From: CAYSWV01 sp964434865
GTDB lineage: Bacteria; Cyanobacteriota; Cyanobacteriia; Thermostichales; Thermostichaceae
DNA length: 64,000 nt
Assembly: GCA_964434865.1 (NCBI GenBank)
Contig: CAYSWV010000009.1
Coordinates: 56,149 to 120,148, forward strand
Direction of reading: 5' to 3'
Positions 60,344-64,000 of the stretch are shown here, piece by piece; positions within the stretch are counted from its first letter, which is position 1, and every line of letters begins with the position of its first letter. The position numbers and the translations under genes are program-made. A model generated the notes under the pieces. It had not been told where the DNA came from, made no database searches, and saw nothing but the letters and a program-made list of their open reading frames with translations.

Positions 60344-62572
60344 TTGACTCAACCTGTTGTTATTATTCTTGTGAATCATACCTTAGCTACACTTAGACCT
60401 AGTCAACGCCAGGTTCTGGAGTATGAGAGCGGGCCGTTAGGCATCTCAGCCGTTCCAGGTAGTGGTAAAACTTATATTTTAGAACTCCTGGTCACCGATC
60501 TGATTGGGCGACGCCAGATTGCCCCAGAGCGGGTGGCTATTTTTACTTATATGCGGTCCGCTCGCTCCAACCTCATCCGACGCATCAATCAACGACTACG
60601 AGAGCAGAAAGTACAAGCTCACTTTAGTAATGCCTTTACCCTGCATGCTCTTGCCTTAAAAATATTGAAAGCTTTTGAGAGTCGAACCGCCAGTAGCAGC
60701 ATCACCATCCTTGAACAATATGAACAAGATCGGCTACTGAGTCAATTAACCCGAGCCTGGTTACGTCATCATACTCGTCTATGGGAACCCTTATTACCTG
60801 AAGATGAGAGTCCTTTGCGAAATCGCAATTATCGAGTTCGATTTAATGCTAGTTTTCAATCCATGTGTGGGGCTGTGATCCGAACTGCCAAAGCCTATCG
60901 ATTGAAACCTGAAGATCTCACACCTGACCCGCATGGGTACCTTAGTTGGGCCCAAGATATCTATCAATCTTACCAAACTGAGTTAACTCGATTAGGAAAA
61001 TTCGATTATGACGACTTGGGCTGGCAAGCGATTGAACTTCTGGGGCGTGATCGAGAATTATTACAGGAAGTGCAAAGCTGGTATGATTTTTTATTTGAAG
61101 ACGAGGCCCAAGATAGCACTCCCATCCAAGATGAGCTGTTAAGCTTGATTAGCCAAAGCAGTGGTAATCTAGTTCGTGTGGGCGATCCCAATCAAAGTAT
61201 TATGGGCACCTTCACAACAGCCGAACCTCATTTGTTTCGTGAGTTTTGTGCTCAACAAACCGAGATCACACTAGATGAATCTAACCGAAGTGCCCCTAAA
61301 ATTTTGACGTTGGCTAATGCTTTGGTGGATTGGGTCAATCAGCAGCATCCCCTACCAACCTTACAACAGGCTCTGGCACTACAACATATACAGCCTGCCA
61401 CTTCAGGCCCAGCCAATCCCAGTGACACCGAAGCCAACATTCAATTCCATCGCATCCAAGGTACCCCAGAGGATGAACTGAAGATCGTAGTCCAACAAGC
61501 TATAGCTGCAGTGACTCAAGATCCGGAGCGCTCAGCTGTCATTTTAGTGGCAACTAATGAACAAGGGGCCACAGTTTTGAATCAATTACAGACCTCTGGA
61601 TTTGAGCAGGCCATTGATCTCTTGCGCAGTAATCCTACCCAAAAGCGAGTATTACAAGGCCTCTATGTCGTGGTGCACTATTTAGGCCAGCCCAGCTCCT
61701 CTAATCGATTAGTGAGCGTGATCGAAACGTTAAGTGATTGGGCAGAGATTCCCCGTGGTTCAGACTGGAAGACCATTCGAGATTGGATTCAAGAGTCACT
61801 TCCTGAAGATCTGATCTTCCCCGCGTTTAAATCCTTCAGCCTAGACCCAGACACACTCGGTATTGCCCCTTCCTATTGGCATCCTTTGCAGCATCTCTTG
61901 CAGACATTGGCCCATTGGCTAGAGGCCTCCCGTTCACCCTGGCCAGATGTCTTGAATTTGATTGCTCAAGAACTCTATCGCAGTCCTGAAGATCTGTTCA
62001 TTTGTCACTATGTCATTGAACACCTTGAACAAGCGTTGGGCGATCAATCCAGTCTCAACTGGGAAGATATCAGTTCTGAATTACAAGTGATCCTATCGAG
62101 TCGATTGAATAATTTACCCTCAGAAATCATGTCGTTTACAGCTAATCCAGGTACTATTACGGTAACCACTGTGCACCGCTCCAAAGGATTGGAATGGGAT
62201 CAGGTTTTTTTAACAGGACTTTCAGCTTATGACTATCCGGTAACCTTTAATGAGCATCCCATAGGCTTGGCTTTTTTAGATGGGGCTGATTTGCAAGCTG
62301 AAGCCCTAGCTGAATTACGGCACCAGGTAGGCAGGCGAGCTACCTCAGCAGGTACAGCCACAGAACAAGCTTTTTTAGATCTAGCAGCTGAGCGCTTAAG
62401 ACTCCTCTATGTGGGCCTGACTCGGGCTAAACGTTTTTTGAACTTGTCGGTTGCTAGCCAGGACCCTTTTGAACGCGATCAAAAACCTTCAGCTCTCTTT
62501 CATCATCTCTACACGGTGGCCACAAGCTACAACTTTGCCTCGGATCCTTTGATTCAACCAGGGAGTGGCTAA
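60344..62572 (+). CDS. UvrD/Rep-like DNA helicase (SF1A)
   Basis: The 742-residue helicase has motif I AVPGSGKTYILELL, motif II LFEDEAQDS and motif III VGDPNQSIMGTF. Motif V is VTTVHRSKGLEWDQVFLTGL and motif VI LRLLYVGLTRAKRFL. It is probably a 3'-5' repair helicase, smaller and more divergent than UvrD or PcrA. A TTG at 60344 is used as start; a GTG nine codons on (VNHTLATLRPSQRQ) is an alternative nearer the Q motif. It starts 11 bases after ppc and overlaps the convergent pyrC-like gene by 84 bases at its 3' end. Confidence 0.88.
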   Translation: MTQPVVIILVNHTLATLRPSQRQVLEYESGPLGISAVPGSGKTYILELLVTDLIGRRQIAPERVAIFTYMRSARSNLIRRINQRLREQKVQAHFSNAFTLHALALKILKAFESRTASSSITILEQYEQDRLLSQLTRAWLRHHTRLWEPLLPEDESPLRNRNYRVRFNASFQSMCGAVIRTAKAYRLKPEDLTPDPHGYLSWAQDIYQSYQTELTRLGKFDYDDLGWQAIELLGRDRELLQEVQSWYDFLFEDEAQDSTPIQDELLSLISQSSGNLVRVGDPNQSIMGTFTTAEPHLFREFCAQQTEITLDESNRSAPKILTLANALVDWVNQQHPLPTLQQALALQHIQPATSGPANPSDTEANIQFHRIQGTPEDELKIVVQQAIAAVTQDPERSAVILVATNEQGATVLNQLQTSGFEQAIDLLRSNPTQKRVLQGLYVVVHYLGQPSSSNRLVSVIETLSDWAEIPRGSDWKTIRDWIQESLPEDLIFPAFKSFSLDPDTLGIAPSYWHPLQHLLQTLAHWLEASRSPWPDVLNLIAQELYRSPEDLFICHYVIEHLEQALGDQSSLNWEDISSELQVILSSRLNNLPSEIMSFTANPGTITVTTVHRSKGLEWDQVFLTGLSAYDYPVTFNEHPIGLAFLDGADLQAEALAELRHQVGRRATSAGTATEQAFLDLAAERLRLLYVGLTRAKRFLNLSVASQDPFERDQKPSALFHHLYTVATSYNFASDPLIQPGSG

Positions 62573-63766
62573 TGACTTAGATTGGAGGGTTTGCCGAGTC
62601 ACCGTCCACGTGTAAGTGGGATCAAAGATCGTAAACTGAGCTGGAAATCCAGGTTTCAAACTAGGCAGCGGTAGCTTTAAACAGGATGCAGGACCTATAC
62701 TCAGAGCAGACCACAATCTCAAGGCTGAGAGCTGGCCTGAAGCGACTAACCGCTCCCATAAGATCGGCAGCACTAGCTCTAAGCCAATCGTTCCAGGTAG
62801 GGCATCGCCAAAGGGTACGGCTTTTTCTTCAAAGGTGTAGGGCTGATGATCAGTTGCAATAGCTGTTAGGATACCCTTTTCAAGAGCTTGTTGCAAAGCG
62901 GTGCGGTTGGCTGAATGACCCAGTGGCGGTAGCAACCTTAAGTTTGAATTATAGTGTAATGACTGAATATCTTGATCGGCAAAAACCAAATGCATCCACG
63001 TGGTGCTGGCGCTAACCGGTAGCTGCTCTTGTTGAGCCTGAGCAATGAGATCGACGCTGCGGGCTTGGGATATTCGCATTAAATGGATGGGAATCGGGGT
63101 GCGTCTGAGCAGTTCTAAAATCATCGCCACTTGAGTGGTTTCAGCTGTGGGTGGAATACTTTTTAAGCCTAGTCGTAAGGCCCACGTCCCTTCATAAATC
63201 AGACCCTCTTGAGCTAATGTCAGATTCCAAGGCCAGATCAAAAGCGGTAGGTTAAAAGGCTGGAGGTACTCAAAAACTCGTTGCAGCAGTAGGGGTGATT
63301 GAATAGGTGGTAAGGCACAAAATCCAGCTATCTGGGCTTGAGCCAGTTCACCTAGTTCCGTGAGGTGGTCAGTATCTGTTGTCACAGCAGCTAAGGGCAG
63401 AAATTGGACTGGTGCCTGTCTAGCTTGAAGGGTTTGAATGATGTCAAGATGAGTTAAGGCCGGCGTGGTGGTAGGTACAAGAGCTACCTGGGTAAACCCT
63501 CCTGCTAAAGCAGCTTGACTTAAGGAATAGAGGGTTTCGCGTTGTTCAAAGCCAGGCTCTCCTGACTGGGCATACAAATCAATTAAAGCTGGGCCCACAA
63601 TCCACGATTCACCTGAAATGATTTCAGTGGCTGCTGGGAAAGCCAGATCAGGACCAATAGCTTGGATCTGTCCAGTATCCAACCAGATATCAGTCACTTG
63701 ATCCAGGTTTTGTAGTGGATCGATTAGACGTACTTGTTTAATAACGACGGATTTGTCCAGTCGCAT
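62489..63766 (-). CDS. pyrC: dihydroorotase-like amidohydrolase lacking the HxH metal motif
   Basis: The 425-residue protein follows class I dihydroorotase throughout (DIWLDTGQIQAIGPDL, GGFTQVALVPTTTP, ALPGTIGLELVLPIL). Where active enzymes have D-x-HxH-x-REPG it reads DLYAQSGEPGFEQRE, so both zinc His are missing, and ATDHQPY replaces ATDHAPH. It may be a non-catalytic partner of aspartate transcarbamoylase, as known for PyrC-prime proteins, with an active dihydroorotase elsewhere. The ATG at 63766 has GGAG six bases upstream; an ATG at 63778 is also open. The 3' end overlaps the helicase gene. Confidence 0.83.
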   Translation of the reverse strand: MRLDKSVVIKQVRLIDPLQNLDQVTDIWLDTGQIQAIGPDLAFPAATEIISGESWIVGPALIDLYAQSGEPGFEQRETLYSLSQAALAGGFTQVALVPTTTPALTHLDIIQTLQARQAPVQFLPLAAVTTDTDHLTELGELAQAQIAGFCALPPIQSPLLLQRVFEYLQPFNLPLLIWPWNLTLAQEGLIYEGTWALRLGLKSIPPTAETTQVAMILELLRRTPIPIHLMRISQARSVDLIAQAQQEQLPVSASTTWMHLVFADQDIQSLHYNSNLRLLPPLGHSANRTALQQALEKGILTAIATDHQPYTFEEKAVPFGDALPGTIGLELVLPILWERLVASGQLSALRLWSALSIGPASCLKLPLPSLKPGFPAQFTIFDPTYTWTVTRQTLQSKSLATPWLNQRIRGKVVACGHRVEMMKES

Positions 63767-63816
63767 CCTCAACTCCATACAGTTCTAACCCCATAGTTTA
63801 CCGACCCATTGGTTGA

Positions 63817-64000
63817 TTAATTGGATGGGTTTCTTGAACGACAACTAGATAAATTAGGTTGTAACCGACAGACAAAGTCCAGATCAGGCGTGGATTGGGG
63901 ATCTAAAGTCGGAACCCTAAGAGGAGTGTAACGGGGGTTCGGGGTTGGCGTGGGCCACAACCTAGGTGTAGGCGTAGAGGATTGTTGAAAGGGACGGAAG
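63817..64000 (-). CDS. partial gene: Pro/Thr-rich C-terminus of an unidentified protein
   Basis: From the right edge the minus strand is open for 60 codons to a TAA at 63817. It reads FRPFQQSSTPTPRLWPTPTP, then NPRYTPLRVP and ending LSSCRSRNPSN. The Pro/Thr-rich character suggests a linker or tail of an exported or membrane protein. It lies 50 bases upstream of the dihydroorotase-like gene on the same strand and may share its transcript. The rest of the gene is outside the window. Confidence 0.5.
   Translation of the reverse strand, partial: FRPFQQSSTPTPRLWPTPTPNPRYTPLRVPTLDPQSTPDLDFVCRLQPNLSSCRSRNPSN

Overview
This window comes from a cyanobacterial chromosome. The diagnostic genes are psaK (photosystem I subunit), pipX (PII/NtcA partner), a homogentisate phytyltransferase of tocopherol synthesis, a devBCA exporter, a BT1-family folate/biopterin transporter, a cyanobacterial-size PEP carboxylase, and conserved cyanobacterial families such as DUF3318 and DUF6464. 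I cannot name the genus. The palindrome HIP1 (GCGATCGC), frequent in many cyanobacteria, was seen only twice, whereas plain GATC is strikingly frequent (12 in the 660 bases 14461-15120). I found no rRNA, tRNA, CRISPR array, insertion sequence or prophage.

Left part (1-24.6 kb): mostly housekeeping. It holds cysH; an LMW-phosphatase/fructosamine-kinase pair that looks like a protein-deglycation operon; rpsU (59 codons); pdxA; a HAD phosphatase plus methyltransferase pair; speB; miaA; two lipoproteins; a BlaI/M56-peptidase regulator pair; a DUF697 GTPase; an Fe-dependent alcohol dehydrogenase; a 2OG-Fe(II) oxygenase; a small secreted protein with an internal repeat; homogentisate phytyltransferase; a BT1 transporter; a SUI1-type factor; an HtrA protease; and an EF-G paralogue outside any str operon, followed by a long hairpin.

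Middle (24.7-41.6 kb): a cell-surface group (predicted outer-membrane barrel, secreted protein, Calx-beta lipoprotein with a Pro/Ser linker), a K+-channel-like protein with RCK domains on both sides of its pore, and a group 2 sigma factor preceded by a possible small RNA or attenuator. After it comes a stretch with large gaps and scattered metabolic genes (aldo/keto reductase, amidase with an upstream Crp-type regulator, alpha/beta hydrolase, yeast-type cytosine deaminase) that looks partly acquired. A short zinc-ribbon reading frame interrupted by an amber codon lies just behind the sigma gene.

Right part (41.6-64 kb): devBCA, an FHA-GGDEF diguanylate cyclase, murF, psaK, a stand-alone PDZ protein, an aldo/keto reductase, a nickel/cobalt-uptake-like group (DUF4198-like protein and CbiM, without CbiQ or CbiO) running into a cysteine-dioxygenase-like cupin and SelO, then glmS, pipX, a VOC protein, ppc, a UvrD-like helicase and a dihydroorotase-like protein lacking the metal-binding HxH. 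A Pro/Thr-rich gene is cut by the right edge.

Two features run through the whole window: GATC enrichment, and short perfect or near-perfect tandem duplications (9-21 bp units) at gene boundaries. Several starts were moved downstream of the longest open frame because of Shine-Dalgarno sites or required N-terminal residues (devB, glmS, cbiM, htrA, the aldo/keto reductase at 33.8 kb, the alpha/beta hydrolase).
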